Position numbers and translations under genes: made by a program
Shown here: positions 52,685 through 62,484 of the stretch, piece by piece
Position numbering within the stretch: the first letter of the stretch is position 1
Layout: the number at the start of each line of letters is the position of its first letter
NCBI RefSeq assembly: GCF_003402575.1
Contig: NZ_BGZJ01000001.1
Span: forward strand, 558,001-622,000
Origin: Mesosutterella multiformis
GTDB lineage: Bacteria > Pseudomonadota > Gammaproteobacteria > Burkholderiales > Burkholderiaceae_F
Direction of reading: 5' to 3'
Length of the DNA stretch: 64,000 nt
The notes under the pieces: model-generated
What the model saw: only the letters and a program-made list of their open reading frames with translations
Database searches by the model: none
What the model was told of the DNA's origin: nothing

Positions 52685-55600
52685 TTAATTTTTCTCGTAG
52701 TCAATGTCGATGCCGAGCGAGCGGATTTCGCGCACCAGAACATTGAAGGATTCCGGAATACCGGCATCAATCGACAGATCGCCCTTGACAATGTTTTCGT
52801 ACATCTTCGTACGGCCGTTAACGTCGTCGGACTTCACCGTCAGCATTTCCTGCAGCGTGTAGGCTGCGCCGTAAGCTTCAAGAGCCCAGACTTCCATTTC
52901 GCCGAAACGCTGTCCGCCGAACTGAGCCTTACCGCCGAGCGGCTGCTGGGTCACGAGAGAGTACGGACCGGTGGAGCGGGCATGCATCTTGTCGTCAACC
53001 AGGTGATGCAGCTTCAGGTAGTGCATGTAGCCAACCGTCACCGGGCAGGTAAAGGCGTCACCCGTGCGGCCGTCGTACAGCGTGGCCTGTTCACGGTTCG
53101 GCGTGAGCTGGAGGCGCTTCACTTCGGAATCCGGGAATGCCATCTCCAGCATCTGCTTGATCTGCTCTTCGCTTGCACCGTCGAACACCGGCGTAGCAAA
53201 CGGGATGCCGTGCTTGATACGGTTCACCATGGCGATCACTTCGTCATCGGTGAGGCTCGCGATGTCTTCCTTCTTGCCGGTCATGTTGTAGACCTTCTCC
53301 AGGAAGGCGCGGATTTCCTTCACCTGCTTGCCGCGTTCGCTGTCGAGCAGTTCCTGCAGACGCCAGCCGAGGCCCTTTGCAGCCCATCCGAGATGGACTT
53401 CCAGCACCTGGCCGATGTTCATACGGGACGGCACGCCGAGCGGGTTCAGCACGATGTCCATCGGACGGCCGTCAGCCATGTACGGCATATCCTCAACCGG
53501 GTTCACCTTGGAGACCACACCCTTGTTACCGTGACGGCCTGCCATCTTGTCGCCAGGCTGCAGGCGGCGGCGTTCGGCGATGTAAACCTTCACCATCTTC
53601 AGCACGCCCGGGGGCAGTTCGTCGCCGCGGGTGAGCTTGTCCTTCTTCAGGTTGTAGGCTTCGGCGAATTCCTTCACCTTGTTCTCCAGAGCCTTCTTCG
53701 TGAGGTCGATCAGCTTCTGATCATCCTCAGTCTCCATCACGATGGAGAAGAGCTGCTGGTAGTTCAGGCCTTCGAGGTATTCAGTGGTCAGGACCGAGCC
53801 GGCACCCAGGCCGTTCGGAGCCGTGAGAACCTTCTTACCGGTGATCTGACGGCGGAGACGGGCGCAGGCGTCGGTCTCAACAATACGGCGTTCGTCGTCC
53901 AGATCTCGCTGGTAGCGCTTCAGTTCGTCTTCAATAATCGACTTCGCGCGGGAATCGCGTTCCACGCCTTCACGGGTGAAGACCTGAACGTCGATCACGG
54001 TGCCGGACATGCCGGACGGAACGCGCAGCGACGTATCCTTCACGTCGGAGGCCTTCTCACCGAAGATCACGCGCAGCAGCTTCTCTTCCGGCGTGAGCTG
54101 GGTTTCGCCCTTCGGCGTCACCTTGCCGACCAGCACGTCGCCAGCCTCGACCTCAGCACCGATAAACACGATGCCGGCGTCGTCGAGACGGTTCAGCTGC
54201 TGCTCAGGCAGATTCGAAATATCGCGCGTGATTTCTTCCGCGCCGAGCTTCGTATCACGGGCAACGACGGAGAGTTCCTCGATGTGGATCGAGGTGTAGC
54301 GGTCATCAGCCACGACCTTCTCGGAGATCAGCACCGAGTCTTCGTAGTTGTAGCCGTTCCACGGCATGAAGGCGATCAGCATGTTCTGGCCGAGAGCGAG
54401 TTCGCCCTGATCGGTCGAAGCGCCGTCAGCCAGCACGTCACCCTTCGCCACATGGTCGCCGATCATCACGATCGGACGCTGATTGATCGTCGTGGACTGG
54501 TTGGAGCGGGTGAACTTCTGCAGGTTGTAAATATCAACACCCACTTCACCGGCAACGCTTTCCTCGTCGTTCACACGAATAACGACACGGTTCGCGTCAA
54601 CGTAGTCGACGATACCGCCGCGGCGGGCCTGGACAGCCGTCTTGGAGTCCTCAGCGACCGTACGTTCCATACCGGTGCCGACGAACGGATACTCCGGACG
54701 GAGGCAGGGCACTGCCTGACGCTGCATGTTCGCGCCCATCAGGGCTCGGTTCGCGTCGTCATGCTCCAGGAACGGAATCATGGAAGCGGCCACAGACACG
54801 ATCTGCGACGGGGCAACGTCCATGTACTGAATGTCAGCCGGACGGGCCAGAACGAATTCACCCTTCTCGTGGCAGGACACGAGTTCCTGCGTGAGGCGGT
54901 TGTTTTCATCCAGATCAGCGTTCGCCTGGGCGATGATGTACTTGCCTTCCTCAATAGCGGAGAGGTAGTCAATCGTGCTGGTCGCGACACCGTCAACCAC
55001 GCGGCGATACGGCGTCTCAAGGAAGCCGTAGTCGTTCAGGCGGGCGTAAATAGCGAGCGAGTTGATCAGACCGATGTTCGGACCTTCAGGGGTCTCAATC
55101 GGGCAGACACGGCCGTAGTGCGTCGGATGCACGTCTCGCACTTCGAAGCCGGCGCGCTCACGGGTCAGACCGCCCGGGCCAAGGGCCGAAATACGGCGCT
55201 TATGCGTGATTTCGGACAGCGGGTTCGTCTGGTCCATGAACTGCGAGAGCTGGCTGGAGCCAAAGAACTCGCGGATCGAGGCGGAGATCGGCTTGCTGTT
55301 GATCAGGTCCTGCGGCGTGAGGTTGTCGCTCTCGGCCTGGCCGAGGCGTTCACGCACGGCGCGCTCAACGCGGACGAGGCCGGCACGGAACTGGTTTTCA
55401 GCCAGTTCGCCGACGCAGCGGACGCGGCGGTTGCCGAGGTGGTCAATATCATCAACACCATTCACCGGAACGGTACGCTGGACGCCGTTGTCGTCAGTCA
55501 TGACGACATCGTCCTGGCCGTTGCGCAGCGCGACGAGCAGCATCATCGTATCGACGATATCTTCCGCGGTCAGCGTGGCAGCGCCGGTCATATCGGACTT

Positions 55601-56842
55601 GCCGAAGCGGGCGTTGATCTTCATGCGGCCGACACGGGACAGATCGTACGTATCGGTCGAGAAGAACAGGCGTTCAAACAGGGATTCGACAGCTTCTTCG
55701 GTCGGCGGCTCACCCGGGCGCATCATGCGGTAGATCGCGATGCGGGCGGCGAGCTTATCAGCCGTTTCATCAAGACGCAGGGTCTCGGAAATGTAAGCGC
55801 CGTGATCGAGTTCGTTCGTGTAGAGCGTCTCGATTTCCGTGATATTGGCGGCACGCAGCTTCTCAAGCAGCTTCTCATCGATCAGGGCGTTGGCAGCAGC
55901 GATCTGCTCACCGGTTTCCTCATCATAGATGTCCTTCGCGAGCACGCGGTCAATCAGGTAATCGTCCGGAACGGGGATTTCCTTGATGCCGGCCTGGTTG
56001 ATCAGGCGGACGTGACGGGCGTTCACACGCTTGTCGCCAGGGACAATGATCTTGCCATCCTTGTCGACGATGTTGAAGCCGAGGGAATCACCCTTCAGAC
56101 GCTCAGGGATGAGCGACAGACGGGCACCTTCCGCGGACAGCGTGAAGTGATCGAACTCGAAGAAGCGGGCAAGAATCTGCATCGGGGTCATACCCAGAGC
56201 CTTCAGCAGAATCGTGCCGGGCATCTTGCGGCGGCGGTCAATACGGAAGAAGAGAATATCCTTCGCATCGAACTCGAAGTCGAGCCAGGAGCCGCGGTAA
56301 GGAATCACTCGGGCAGAGAACAGCAGCTTGCCGGAGGAGTGAGTCTTGCCCTTGTCATTTTCAAAGAAAATGCCAGGGGAGCGGTGCAGCTGGGAGACGA
56401 TAACTCGCTCAGAGCCGTTGATGATGAAAGAGCCCTTCTCGGTCATGAGAGGGATCTCGCCCATGTAGACTTCATTCTCCCGGACTTCTTTTACAGTCGT
56501 CGGGGCGTCACGGTCATAGATCTCGAGCTGGATCTTGGCACGAAGGCGGCAGGAGTAGCTCAGACCACGGAGCTGGCACTCTGCAACATCAAACTCTGGC
56601 TTAGCCAGGTCATAACTAACAAAACGAAGGCGGGCCAGCCCATTGTGGCTGGAAACCGGGAAGATAGAGGTAAAGGCGGCCTGAAGACCGATATCTTTGC
56701 GGGCATTCGGCTTAACATCAGCCTGCAGGAAATCTGCATAAGACCGCAACTGAATATCCAACAGGGGGGGCACTGCGAGGACGCTCGGACGATTGGCGAA
56801 GCTTTTCCGGATGCGCTTCTTTTCAGTGAACGAGTACGACAT
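52685..56842 (-). CDS. rpoB: DNA-directed RNA polymerase beta subunit
   Basis: The 1385 residues (start [10 protein letters not shown], with GGAG 5 nt upstream; an in-frame GTG lies two codons earlier) have the rifampicin region [20 protein letters not shown] and [10 protein letters not shown] with susceptible-type residues. Threonine at E. coli position 518 is common in betaproteobacteria. [10 protein letters not shown] and the C-terminal [15 protein letters not shown] are intact. A 258-bp gap with a perfect hairpin precedes it. Confidence 0.99.
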   Translation of the reverse strand: MSYSFTEKKRIRKSFANRPSVLAVPPLLDIQLRSYADFLQADVKPNARKDIGLQAAFTSIFPVSSHNGLARLRFVSYDLAKPEFDVAECQLRGLSYSCRLRAKIQLEIYDRDAPTTVKEVRENEVYMGEIPLMTEKGSFIINGSERVIVSQLHRSPGIFFENDKGKTHSSGKLLFSARVIPYRGSWLDFEFDAKDILFFRIDRRRKMPGTILLKALGMTPMQILARFFEFDHFTLSAEGARLSLIPERLKGDSLGFNIVDKDGKIIVPGDKRVNARHVRLINQAGIKEIPVPDDYLIDRVLAKDIYDEETGEQIAAANALIDEKLLEKLRAANITEIETLYTNELDHGAYISETLRLDETADKLAARIAIYRMMRPGEPPTEEAVESLFERLFFSTDTYDLSRVGRMKINARFGKSDMTGAATLTAEDIVDTMMLLVALRNGQDDVVMTDDNGVQRTVPVNGVDDIDHLGNRRVRCVGELAENQFRAGLVRVERAVRERLGQAESDNLTPQDLINSKPISASIREFFGSSQLSQFMDQTNPLSEITHKRRISALGPGGLTRERAGFEVRDVHPTHYGRVCPIETPEGPNIGLINSLAIYARLNDYGFLETPYRRVVDGVATSTIDYLSAIEEGKYIIAQANADLDENNRLTQELVSCHEKGEFVLARPADIQYMDVAPSQIVSVAASMIPFLEHDDANRALMGANMQRQAVPCLRPEYPFVGTGMERTVAEDSKTAVQARRGGIVDYVDANRVVIRVNDEESVAGEVGVDIYNLQKFTRSNQSTTINQRPIVMIGDHVAKGDVLADGASTDQGELALGQNMLIAFMPWNGYNYEDSVLISEKVVADDRYTSIHIEELSVVARDTKLGAEEITRDISNLPEQQLNRLDDAGIVFIGAEVEAGDVLVGKVTPKGETQLTPEEKLLRVIFGEKASDVKDTSLRVPSGMSGTVIDVQVFTREGVERDSRAKSIIEDELKRYQRDLDDERRIVETDACARLRRQITGKKVLTAPNGLGAGSVLTTEYLEGLNYQQLFSIVMETEDDQKLIDLTKKALENKVKEFAEAYNLKKDKLTRGDELPPGVLKMVKVYIAERRRLQPGDKMAGRHGNKGVVSKVNPVEDMPYMADGRPMDIVLNPLGVPSRMNIGQVLEVHLGWAAKGLGWRLQELLDSERGKQVKEIRAFLEKVYNMTGKKEDIASLTDDEVIAMVNRIKHGIPFATPVFDGASEEQIKQMLEMAFPDSEVKRLQLTPNREQATLYDGRTGDAFTCPVTVGYMHYLKLHHLVDDKMHARSTGPYSLVTQQPLGGKAQFGGQRFGEMEVWALEAYGAAYTLQEMLTVKSDDVNGRTKMYENIVKGDLSIDAGIPESFNVLVREIRSLGIDIDYEKN

Positions 56843-57048
56843 GGACACTCCGTTCGACGCGAGTCAGGGAAGAAAACCCTGCTCCAGAGAAGAAAAAGCA
56901 AGAGACGGCAAAAGCCGCTTGGATACAACAGATTATCCCAGCGGCACAATCCTAGACTTTAGTTAGGACCCAACTCTTACTCATTTAGGGAAGACTTTGA
57001 AAGAAATTCGCAAGGGCAAATTCTTTTCAAAATCGACACTAGCGATTT

Positions 57049-57081
57049 TATCCGGTTCGGAGAAACTCCGAACCGGATAAT
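57049..57081 (-). promoter_or_regulatory. Perfect 15-bp hairpin between rplL and rpoB
   Basis: TTATCCGGTTCGGAG and CTCCGAACCGGATAA pair fully around a 3-nt loop. On the transcript it is followed by AAATCG, not a T run, so it is more like the RNase III processing site/attenuator region known between rplL and rpoB in E. coli than a simple terminator. Confidence 0.6.
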
Positions 57082-57100
57082 TCAAGCATTCAGAAAAGAA

Positions 57101-57475
57101 TTACTTGAGGTCGACCTTAGCACCGGTCTCTTCGAGCTTCTTCTTCAGCTCTTCGGCTTCAGCCTTGGCAACGGCGGTCTTAACAGCCTTCGGGGCGGCT
57201 TCGACCAGATCCTTGGCTTCCTTCAGGCCCAGGCCCGTGATTTCACGGACGACCTTAATCACCTTGATCTTGTTCGCGCCAACGTCGGACAGAACGACGT
57301 CGAACTCGGACTTGGCTTCAGCGGCCGGGGCGGCAGCGCCAGCAGCAGCGGCGACAGCAACCGGGGCGGCAGCGGAAACGCCGAACTTTTCTTCCATCAG
57401 CTTGATCAGCTCAGAGATCTCAAGGACGGACTTGGAGGCGATCGCCTCGAGGATTTCTTCGTTAGAGAGTGCCAT
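57101..57475 (-). CDS. rplL: 50S ribosomal protein L7/L12
   Basis: Stalk protein recruiting translation GTPases. The 124 residues show the N-terminal dimer domain ([21 protein letters not shown]), an Ala/Pro hinge (about 36-55) and the C-terminal factor-binding domain ([34 protein letters not shown]). Follows rplJ by 52 bp. Confidence 0.98.
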   Translation of the reverse strand: MALSNEEILEAIASKSVLEISELIKLMEEKFGVSAAAPVAVAAAAGAAAPAAEAKSEFDVVLSDVGANKIKVIKVVREITGLGLKEAKDLVEAAPKAVKTAVAKAEAEELKKKLEETGAKVDLK

Positions 57476-57527
57476 TTGAAATGACTCCGTATACGTTGTG
57501 TATGGTTAAATTTAAAAAACTACAGGA

Positions 57528-58058
57528 TTAGGCAGCAGCCTGTTCCTTCGAATCTCGAACTGCAGCGACGGTGCGCACAAGACGCGCCGGAACTTCGTTG
57601 AGGGTACGCACGAACTTAGCGATCGGCTCGTTCATCGTGGCCATCAACTTAGCAATCAGTTCGTCGCGGCTCGGCATCGTGGAGAGGGCCTCGATGGCGG
57701 CAAGGTCAAGAGCCTTACCATCCATGACGCCGCCCTTGATGGCGAACGCTTCGTTCTTCTTAGCAAAGTTGAAGAGCACCTTGGCGAGGGCAACCGGATC
57801 GGCAGAGAAGCCGTAAACCAGCGGGCCGGTAAAGCTATCGGCAGCGCAGGCAAACGGAGTCTCGGCGACGGCACGGCTCACCAGGGTATTCTTGGCAACA
57901 CGCAACTTCACACCGTTCTGGCGAGCTTCCTTGCGCAGGGCGGTGATTGCTTCAACGCTCAGTCCACGGTAGTCGGCGAAAATCAGGGAAGTGCTTTCGG
58001 CAGCAAGTGCCTTCACTTCCTCGATCACAGCCGCTTTATCTTGACGATTAAGACCCAT
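57528..58058 (-). CDS. rplJ: 50S ribosomal protein L10
   Basis: Anchors L7/L12 dimers to the 50S subunit and, in E. coli, represses its own mRNA. The ATG at 58058 gives 176 residues, MGLNRQDKAAVIEEVKALA, with IFADYRGLSVEAITALRKEAR. The upstream open frame to 58166 is leader. A strong hairpin (58077-58095) lies just before the ribosome site. Confidence 0.97.
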   Translation of the reverse strand: MGLNRQDKAAVIEEVKALAAESTSLIFADYRGLSVEAITALRKEARQNGVKLRVAKNTLVSRAVAETPFACAADSFTGPLVYGFSADPVALAKVLFNFAKKNEAFAIKGGVMDGKALDLAAIEALSTMPSRDELIAKLMATMNEPIAKFVRTLNEVPARLVRTVAAVRDSKEQAAA

Positions 58059-58260
58059 GGTCTGGCTCCACTCAGAGGTGCTAGTAACTAGCACCGGTTC
58101 TTTTATGACCGGCTCACCTCGAGAGAGAGGGGAACGAGCAGCCGCCGACATGGGCCTGCGGTACAACGTAATTCACTCTCTTCGGTTTTGCCGTCTACGT
58201 TGGATATCTTATTGCGCTGCCCGTTCAGGTCGGCGCTCTTAAGACTTTTAAAGCTTGCGC
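58059..58260 (-). promoter_or_regulatory. rplJL leader, L10 autoregulation candidate
   Basis: No gene. The minus-strand leader contains AAGACCGCTGG (ending just upstream, about 58266-58276), CGTAGACGGC and the hairpin GGTGCTAG/CTAGCACC (58077-58095) directly before rplJ. The AGACCG-TGG and GTAGACGG elements and their position resemble the proteobacterial L10 leader, which L10-L12 binds to block translation. Assignment is by recall, not by alignment. Confidence 0.5.
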
Positions 58261-58372
58261 TTCCAGCGGTCTTTGACATTGGCCGTGCGCTGTGGCACGG
58301 CCACCAAAGCCCTTGGGGCCTCGCGGCCCCAGCACAGCGCCCCACTTTCGGGGAGCGCCATGATGAAACTTA
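58261..58372 (-). other. Three consecutive GC-rich hairpins between rplA and rplJ
   Basis: Going down the minus strand: GCGCTCCCC/GGGGCGC (about 58337-58359), GGGGCC/GGCCCC (58315-58330) and TGGCCGTGC/GCACGGCCA (58279-58303). No T runs follow, so they are probably folded RNA in the rplJ leader or mRNA-processing sites and not intrinsic terminators. Confidence 0.5.
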
Positions 58373-59071
58373 TTAGTTGGAAAGCGTGCTCAGATCCACG
58401 CGGGCACCGATGCCCATGGTGGAGGAGAGAGCAACCTTCTTCAGGTACACGCCCTTGGCGGCGGCAGGCTTAGCCTTGTTCAGGGCTTCAATAAGAGCCT
58501 TGAGGTTGGCTTCGAGACGCGGGGTCTCGAAAGAAGCACGGCCGATGGAGGCGTGAATGATACCGGCCTTGTCAGCACGGAACTGGACCTGACCAGCCTT
58601 GGCGTTCTTGACAGCTTCAGCGACGTTCGGGGTCACGGTGCCAACCTTCGGGTTCGGCATCAGGCCACGCGGGCCGAGGACCTGGCCGAGGCGGCCGACA
58701 ACGCGCATCGCGTCCGGGGAGGCGATCACAACGTCGAAGTCCATGAAGCCAGCCTTCACCTTGTCGGCGAGGTCGTCGAAACCGACGATGTCAGCACCGG
58801 CAGCCTTCGCTTCTTCAGCGCGGGCACCCTGGGTGAACACAGCAACACGAACAACCTTGCCAGTGCCTTCCGGCAGCACGCAGGCGCCACGGACGGTCTG
58901 GTCAGACTTCTTCGGATCGATACCGAGCTGAACGGCAACGTCAAAGGACTCATCAAACTTGGCAGAGGCGCAGCCCTTGACCAGGTCGATAGCTTCCTTC
59001 ACATCGTAAAGCTTGCCGAGTTCAACTTTCGCACGGTTGGCAGCAACGCGCTTGGACAGTTTCTTAGCCAT
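58373..59071 (-). CDS. rplA: 50S ribosomal protein L1
   Basis: L1 stalk protein; in E. coli also the repressor of rplK-rplA translation. The 232 residues include [31 protein letters not shown] and the signature [20 protein letters not shown]. Overlaps rplK by one base. Confidence 0.98.
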   Translation of the reverse strand: MAKKLSKRVAANRAKVELGKLYDVKEAIDLVKGCASAKFDESFDVAVQLGIDPKKSDQTVRGACVLPEGTGKVVRVAVFTQGARAEEAKAAGADIVGFDDLADKVKAGFMDFDVVIASPDAMRVVGRLGQVLGPRGLMPNPKVGTVTPNVAEAVKNAKAGQVQFRADKAGIIHASIGRASFETPRLEANLKALIEALNKAKPAAAKGVYLKKVALSSTMGIGARVDLSTLSN

Positions 59072-59502
59072 TACAGACCCTCCACCGTGATACCCATCGA
59101 GCGGGCGGAGCCAGCGATGGTGCGAACAGCCGCGTCGAGATCAGCAGCAGTCAGATCAGGCTCCTTGGCCTTGGCGATTTCTTCAGCCTGAGCGCGGGTG
59201 ATCTTGCCGACCTTGTTGGTGTGCGGACGAGCAGAACCCTTCTCAATCTTGGCAGCCTTCTTGATCAGGATCGTCGCCGGGGGAGTCTTCATGATGAACG
59301 TGAAGGACTTATCCGAGAAGGCGGTGATCACGACCGGAATCGGAAGACCCTTTTCCATGGACTGCGTGCGGGCGTTGAAGGCCTTGCAGAATTCCATGAT
59401 GTTCAGGCCGCGCTGGCCGAGAGCCGGGCCGATAGGCGGCGCAGGATTAGCCTTACCAGCTGGCACTTGCAGCTTGATAAAGCCGATGATTTTCTTTGCC
59501 AT
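59071..59502 (-). CDS. rplK: 50S ribosomal protein L11
   Basis: GTPase-centre protein, also needed for RelA activation. The 143 residues start [20 protein letters not shown], with [22 protein letters not shown] and the C-terminal GTIxGSARSMG-type [16 protein letters not shown] promoter (59569-59596) and a GCCCGA/TCGGGC hairpin (about 59525-59540) lie upstream. Confidence 0.98.
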   Translation of the reverse strand: MAKKIIGFIKLQVPAGKANPAPPIGPALGQRGLNIMEFCKAFNARTQSMEKGLPIPVVITAFSDKSFTFIMKTPPATILIKKAAKIEKGSARPHTNKVGKITRAQAEEIAKAKEPDLTAADLDAAVRTIAGSARSMGITVEGL

Positions 59503-59568
59503 AGTTATCCTCTTGGGTTCAGTCGCCCGAGAATCGGGCTCCCCACAGTGAAATCAAATAAGCCCCTT

Positions 59569-59596
59569 ATTATAGCGAACTCAGGTTTTAAGTCCA
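59569..59596 (-). promoter_or_regulatory. Promoter candidate for rplK-rplA
   Basis: Minus strand TGGACT (59591-59596), spacer 16 bp, perfect TATAAT (59569-59574), 67 bp before rplK. It would make rplKAJL-rpoBC partly independent of the tRNA-tufB-secE-nusG transcript. Confidence 0.6.
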
Positions 59597-59626
59597 CTAT
59601 TCAAAGGAGCATCTATTTGATATAAA

Positions 59627-60214
59627 TTAAACTTTTTCGACTTCGTCAAAAGCCAGATCAACCGGGGTCTGGCGGCCGAAGATCGACACAAGAACCTTCA
59701 GACGGCTCTTGTCATAATTCACTTCATCAACACGGCCATTGAAGTCAGCGAAAGCGCCTTCCTTCACACGAACCGTTTCGCCGAGCTCGAAGAGCACCTT
59801 GGGCTTCGGCTTCTCCACGCCTTCCGCGACCGTTCCCTTGATACGGGCAATGTCGGATTCCGGAATGCGGGTCGGGCGATTGCCGCCCAGGAATTCCATA
59901 ACACGGGGGGTGTTCTTGACCAGATGCCACGTATCATCGTTCATGATCATCTGGATGAAGATGTATCCCGGATAGAGACGGCGCTCGGTCGTCACTTTAC
60001 GGCCGTTGCGGATATCCTCAACCTTCTCAGTCGGGAGAAGCACTTCACCGAACAGGTCCTTGTATTCCGAATGCGAGATCCGGTCAACCAGTGCGTTGTA
60101 AGCGCTCTTCTCCATGCTGGAATAAACATGAATGGTGTACCACTTCATGTTTCCGGCAGATGCATTTTCTTCAGCGTTACCCGCTTCGGTATTAGGCTTG
60201 GCTTCTTCCGTCAT
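59627..60214 (-). CDS. nusG: Transcription termination/antitermination protein NusG
   Basis: Processivity factor linking RNA polymerase with Rho or the ribosome. The 195 residues hold the NGN domain (MKWYTIHVYSSMEKSAYNAL, LYPGYIFIQMIMNDDTWHLV) and a C-terminal KOW domain (VRVKEGAFADFNGRVDEVNYDKSRLKV). An acidic N-terminal extension of about 22 residues precedes the NGN domain; GGAG 6 nt before the first ATG supports it. Next to secE, as usual. Confidence 0.97.
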   Translation of the reverse strand: MTEEAKPNTEAGNAEENASAGNMKWYTIHVYSSMEKSAYNALVDRISHSEYKDLFGEVLLPTEKVEDIRNGRKVTTERRLYPGYIFIQMIMNDDTWHLVKNTPRVMEFLGGNRPTRIPESDIARIKGTVAEGVEKPKPKVLFELGETVRVKEGAFADFNGRVDEVNYDKSRLKVLVSIFGRQTPVDLAFDEVEKV

Positions 60215-60240
60215 TTCGATCTCCGTCCCCCTGCTGCTGA

Positions 60241-60627
60241 TTAAATAAGCTTCAGAAGAACATCATAGAGTCCCCATTCGATGATCTTGTCAATCACGAA
60301 AAGGAACAATGCAATGATTACGACAAATCCCATCACAAGCCCAGTGCTCGTCAGGGTTTCGCGGCGAGTCGGCCAGACAACGAGGCGCAGCTCATCGTAA
60401 GAGGCGCGGCCATAGGCGATAAACCGCTTGCCCGACGGGCTGAACCAGGCAATAGCACAGCCAACCACAAGGCCGGCAGCCAGGCAGGCAAGACGCACGC
60501 CCAGAGACTGATCACTGAGGAAAGTGAAGGCAAGAACGCCGGCAACCGCCACTATGATGGCAATCGTGACGAGGACGAGATCGCGCCCCTTACTGGGCTC
60601 CTCAACCTGCTCTTTTGGTTTGCTCAT
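60241..60627 (-). CDS. secE: Preprotein translocase subunit SecE
   Basis: Clamp around SecY in the translocon. The ATG at 60627 gives 128 residues (MSKPKEQVEEPSKGRDLVLV) with three membrane helices, as in E. coli, and the conserved amphipathic segment YDELRLVVWPTRRETLTST before the last helix. The open frame extends to 60669 without similarity. Between tRNA-Trp and nusG. Confidence 0.96.
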   Translation of the reverse strand: MSKPKEQVEEPSKGRDLVLVTIAIIVAVAGVLAFTFLSDQSLGVRLACLAAGLVVGCAIAWFSPSGKRFIAYGRASYDELRLVVWPTRRETLTSTGLVMGFVVIIALFLFVIDKIIEWGLYDVLLKLI

Positions 60628-60670
60628 TATTGGTTCTCTAACCCAACGGGGCATTCCCCCGATAAACAAC

Positions 60671-60702
60671 TAAGCCGCGGTCACTCAATTGATCGCGGCT
60701 TG
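60671..60702 (-). other. Hairpin between tRNA-Trp and secE
   Basis: AAGCCGCG (60672-60679) and CGCGGCTT (60694-60701) pair. On the minus strand it is followed by AGTTGTTTATC, a weak T run. It may act as a leaky terminator or as an RNA-processing element after the tRNA. Confidence 0.45.
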
Positions 60703-60717
60703 GCTTTGTGTAACTGA

Positions 60718-60793
60718 TGGCAGGGGCAGAAGGAATCGAACCCTCAACCTACGGTTTTGGAGACCGTCGCTCTGCCGATTGAGCTATACCCCT
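60718..60793 (-). tRNA. tRNA-Trp (anticodon CCA)
   Basis: Acceptor AGGGGTA pairs with TGCCCCT, the anticodon stem ACGGT/ACCGT encloses CTCCAAA (anticodon CCA), the T loop reads TTCGATT, and GCCA is encoded. The D arm GCTC..GAGC is regular. It sits between tufB and secE and is bordered by hairpins on both sides. Confidence 0.96.
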
Positions 60794-60798
60794 GCAAC

Positions 60799-60824
60799 TG
60801 CAGACCTCTCGATAGAGGTCTGCA
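60799..60824 (-). other. Hairpin between tufB and tRNA-Trp
   Basis: TGCAGACCTC and GAGGTCTGCA form a perfect 10-bp stem with a 6-nt loop, ending five bases before the tRNA 5' end. No T run follows. It is well placed to guide processing of the tufB mRNA away from the tRNA. Confidence 0.55.
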
Positions 60825-60835
60825 ATTCTAGCAAA

Positions 60836-62029
60836 TTACTCGATGATCTTGGCAACCACACCGGCACCAACCGTGTGACCACCTTCACGAATAGCGAAGC
60901 GCAGACCTTCTTCCATAGCGATCGGAGCAATCAGCGTCACGGTCATCGTGGTGTTGTCGCCCGGCATCACCATTTCGGTGCCCTCTTCGAGCTCGATCGT
61001 GCCGGTCACGTCCGTCGTACGGAAGTAGAACTGCGGACGATAGCCCTTGAAGAACGGGGTATGACGGCCGCCTTCTTCCTTCTTCAGAACGTACACCTGA
61101 GCAGCGAACTTGGTGTGCGGGGTGATCGTGCCGGGCTTGGCCACAACCTGGCCGCGCTCGACGTCTTCACGCTTCGTACCACGCAGCAGGCAGCCGATGT
61201 TGTCGCCAGCCTCGCCTTCGTCGAGGAGCTTGCGGAACATTTCAACGCCCGTGCAGGTCGTCTTCTGGGTCGGCTTGATACCGACGATTTCGATTTCATC
61301 GCCGACGTGGATGATGCCGCGTTCCACACGGCCGGTCACCACGGTGCCGCGGCCAGAGATGGAGAACACGTCTTCGATCGGCATCAGGAACGGCTTGTCG
61401 AGTTCACGGACGGGTTCCGGGAAGTAGGAATCCATCGTCTCGGCCAGCTTGAGGACGGACGGAACGCCGTACTCGGACTGATCGCCTTCGAGGGCGAGCT
61501 TGGCGGAACCGCGGATGACGGGGATGTCATCGCCCGGGAACTTGTACTCGGACAGCAGTTCACGAACTTCCATCTCAACGAGCTCGAGCAGTTCGGGATC
61601 GTCGACCAGGTCGCACTTGTTCAGGTAAACGATGATGTTCGGCACGCCGACCTGACGGGCGAGCAGGATGTGCTCACGGGTCTGGGGCATCGGGCCGTCG
61701 GAAGCAGCCACCACCAGGATGGCACCGTCCATCTGAGCGGCGCCCGTGATCATGTTCTTCACATAGTCAGCGTGCCCCGGGCAGTCAACGTGAGCGTAGT
61801 GACGCTTTTCGGTCTCGTACTCAACGTGAGCGGAGTTAATCGTAATACCACGAGCCTTTTCTTCAGGAGCTGCGTCGATCTGATCATAGGCGAGAGCCGC
61901 GCCGCCGAACTTCTGGGCGAGGACGGTCGTCAGAGCGGCCGTCAGGGTGGTCTTGCCGTGGTCAACGTGACCAATCGTGCCCACGTTCACGTGGGGCTTG
62001 CTACGTACATACTTCTCTTTTTCTGCCAT
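60836..62029 (-). CDS. tufB: Elongation factor Tu, copy 2
   Basis: Second EF-Tu gene, coding for the same 397 residues as the copy at 43695-44888. The ATG at 62029 is set by alignment with that copy ([17 protein letters not shown]). By eye the two genes are identical over 845 bp (60942-61786 against 43801-44645) and differ at about 12 synonymous sites outside it. It lies in the tRNA-Tyr-Gly-Thr-tuf-tRNA-Trp-secE arrangement, which resembles E. coli tufB. Confidence 0.99.
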   Translation of the reverse strand: MAEKEKYVRSKPHVNVGTIGHVDHGKTTLTAALTTVLAQKFGGAALAYDQIDAAPEEKARGITINSAHVEYETEKRHYAHVDCPGHADYVKNMITGAAQMDGAILVVAASDGPMPQTREHILLARQVGVPNIIVYLNKCDLVDDPELLELVEMEVRELLSEYKFPGDDIPVIRGSAKLALEGDQSEYGVPSVLKLAETMDSYFPEPVRELDKPFLMPIEDVFSISGRGTVVTGRVERGIIHVGDEIEIVGIKPTQKTTCTGVEMFRKLLDEGEAGDNIGCLLRGTKREDVERGQVVAKPGTITPHTKFAAQVYVLKKEEGGRHTPFFKGYRPQFYFRTTDVTGTIELEEGTEMVMPGDNTTMTVTLIAPIAMEEGLRFAIREGGHTVGAGVVAKIIE

Positions 62030-62086
62030 GGTGAACAGCTCCCGGACTTGGTAGATGCGGCTGATGAACATCAGCCAATAGAAAAA

Positions 62087-62161
<75 letters not shown>

Positions 62162-62169
62162 ATAAATCT

Positions 62170-62243
62170 TGGAGCGGGTGAAGGGAATCGAACCCTCGTC
62201 GTAAGCTTGGAAGGCTTCTGCTCTACCATTGAGCTACACCCGC
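62170..62243 (-). tRNA. tRNA-Gly (anticodon UCC)
   Basis: Acceptor GCGGGTG pairs with CACCCGC, anticodon loop CTTCCAA (anticodon TCC) on an AAGC/GCTT stem, T stem GAGGG/CCCTT with TTCGATT loop, TCCA at the 3' end. Reads GGA and GGG codons. Part of the four-tRNA/tufB transcript. Confidence 0.95.
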
Positions 62244-62304
62244 CCAACAGACGCGAGGTTTACCTCCCGCCCATACAAACTGGATTCTTCCCTTACCGAA
62301 AAAT

Positions 62305-62390
62305 TGGTGGAGGGGGATGGATTCGAACCATCGTAGGCGTACGCCAACAGATTTACAGTCTGCCCCTTTTAGCCACTCAGGCACCCCTCC
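62305..62390 (-). tRNA. tRNA-Tyr (anticodon GUA)
   Basis: 86-nt class II tRNA: acceptor GGAGGGG pairs with CCCCTCC, the anticodon stem CAGA/TCTG region encloses CTGTAAA (anticodon GTA), it has a long variable arm (GGCGTACGCC) and encoded ACCA. First gene of its transcript, about 10 nt after the predicted start. Confidence 0.96.
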
Positions 62391-62407
62391 GGGGAAGCGA
62401 GAATAGG

Positions 62408-62436
62408 ATTATGCGAATAACAGAACAAAAAGTCAA
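62408..62436 (-). promoter_or_regulatory. Promoter of the tRNA-tufB transcript
   Basis: Minus strand TTGACT (62431-62436), spacer exactly 17 bp, CATAAT (62408-62413). tRNA-Tyr begins about 18 bp after the -10. Near-consensus strength fits a stable-RNA promoter. Confidence 0.75.
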
Positions 62437-62484
62437 GCGTCAGAGTTAAATTTCTTCTTTCTGACAAATAATCGTTTTCCCTAA

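Noticed and set aside
52982-56962. A 1326-codon open frame opposite rpoB, and an 865-codon one opposite fusA (45002-47599)
   Set aside because: Same explanation as for rpoC: the real genes are on the minus strand and the shadows have no recognisable features or ribosome sites.
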